Origin: Scylla paramamosain
Taxonomy: Eukaryota; Arthropoda; Malacostraca; Decapoda; Portunidae
Assembly (NCBI RefSeq): GCF_035594125.1
Contig: NC_087163.1
Span: forward strand, 12,480,485-12,544,484
Direction: 5' to 3'
Length of the DNA: 64,000 bases
Positions 63,696-64,000 of this stretch are shown one piece after another (the stretch's first letter is position 1; each line of letters opens with the position of its first letter). Below the pieces are notes generated by a model. It saw only the letters and a list, made by a program, of their open reading frames with translations. It searched no databases and was not told the DNA's origin. Position numbers and translations under genes: made by a program.

Positions 63696-64000
63696 CCAAA
63701 ACACTAAAAAATAGTTTTTGTAAAAGTTGGTTTTATTCCTATGTAATGTGATTGAACTGCTTTTTTTAGTGCTTTATTACCTATTTCACGCTCAAAAACA
63801 CTCAAAGACACTTTTCTGGTAATGTCATTTTTTCTCCCACATAAAGCTAATTTCGCTTGGAATTCCAGGTTTTAGTAACTGAGAATATAAAAAAAAAACA
63901 CTCAAAATACACGCATTTTGTTCTAGTTGTTCTCTCTCTTGATTAAGAGTGTTATTCATGAGTTTCAGTATTTTGGTATCTTAGAAACTTCTCCATAATC
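63696..64000 (+). repeat. Forward satellite array at the right edge
   Basis: Subunits C (partial), D, E and the start of F, resembling 50383-50690 in order and wording. It runs off the window; no gene is visible. Confidence 0.88.

Larger units (their letters stand above)
57000..64000. other. Stretch with dense small insertions, probably low consensus quality
   Basis: Compared with every other copy of the same subunits, this stretch has scattered 1-4 base additions within otherwise conserved boxes, for example near 57419, 57599, 58031, 58157, 58232, 58680, 58757, 59085, 59625, 60200, 60770, 61205 and 63010. Left of about 56.9 kb such additions are rare. The pattern is insertion-dominated and not concentrated in particular subunits, as in unpolished long-read sequence. 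Coordinates of subunits here should be treated as approximate. Confidence 0.7.

Noticed and set aside
1..64000. CRISPR array
   Set aside because: The period is about 95 bp and 1.1 kb with no 25-40-bp repeats separated by unique spacers; all of the monomer is repeated.
1..64000. Telomeric repeat or rDNA spacer
   Set aside because: No TTAGG or TTAGGG runs and no rRNA-like segment is visible; the repeat has a composite HOR structure.

Overview
The window is almost entirely AT-rich tandem satellite DNA from a eukaryote, interrupted twice by the same non-LTR retrotransposon. I see no cellular protein-coding gene, rRNA, tRNA, CRISPR array or bacterial-type operon. The host cannot be named from satellite DNA. 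The style of the retrotransposon protein (APE endonuclease + reverse transcriptase, C-terminal TDRYRLSPIPTMVRAIN-type ending) recalls elements common in decapod crustaceans and other marine invertebrates; this is a low-confidence inference.

The satellite is nested. (1) Basic monomers of about 90-100 bp carry two recurring boxes, TTTTAGCGTTTTGGTA and CTCAAAAACACTCAAAA. (2) Ten non-identical subunits (called A-J here; eight of about 80-100 bp, F of about 150 bp and J of about 190 bp with an A-run/T-run tract) make a higher-order repeat (HOR) of about 1.1 kb. (3) A composite landmark (an inverted block, then about 1.06 kb later a subunit I-to-G backward junction) recurs at 10757, 24471, 37644 and 49932, and its first half again at 63212, giving a rough 12.3-13.7 kb period. 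(4) Positions 1-19023 are repeated at 26903-45906 (shift about 26.89 kb) at about 99.9% identity, retrotransposon included.

Layout: forward HOR array 1-7140, with a short inverted block at 5042-5312; retrotransposon 7141-10201 (minus strand); forward HOR array 10202-34031, with inverted blocks at 10757, 15809, 24471 and 31933 and the second copy of the duplication starting at 26903; retrotransposon copy 2 at 34032-37089; forward array 37090-51841, with inverted blocks at 37644, 42694 and 49932; an old, strongly diverged, inverted block of about 18 monomers at 51842-53565; forward array 53566-64000 with an inverted block at 63212-63695. From about 57 kb to the end the sequence carries many scattered 1-4 base insertions that look like unpolished long-read error.

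Relative history inferred from the sequence: old monomeric satellite, then 1.1-kb HOR amplification with inversions, then the approximately 13-kb landmark spreading, then retrotransposon insertion into one J subunit (the equivalent sites near 49390 and 62645 are empty), then the 26.9-kb duplication, which has since accumulated very few differences. The retrotransposon ORF is open over 959 codons, but valine replaces the expected motif A aspartate of the reverse transcriptase in both copies, so it may be a dead element despite the open frame.
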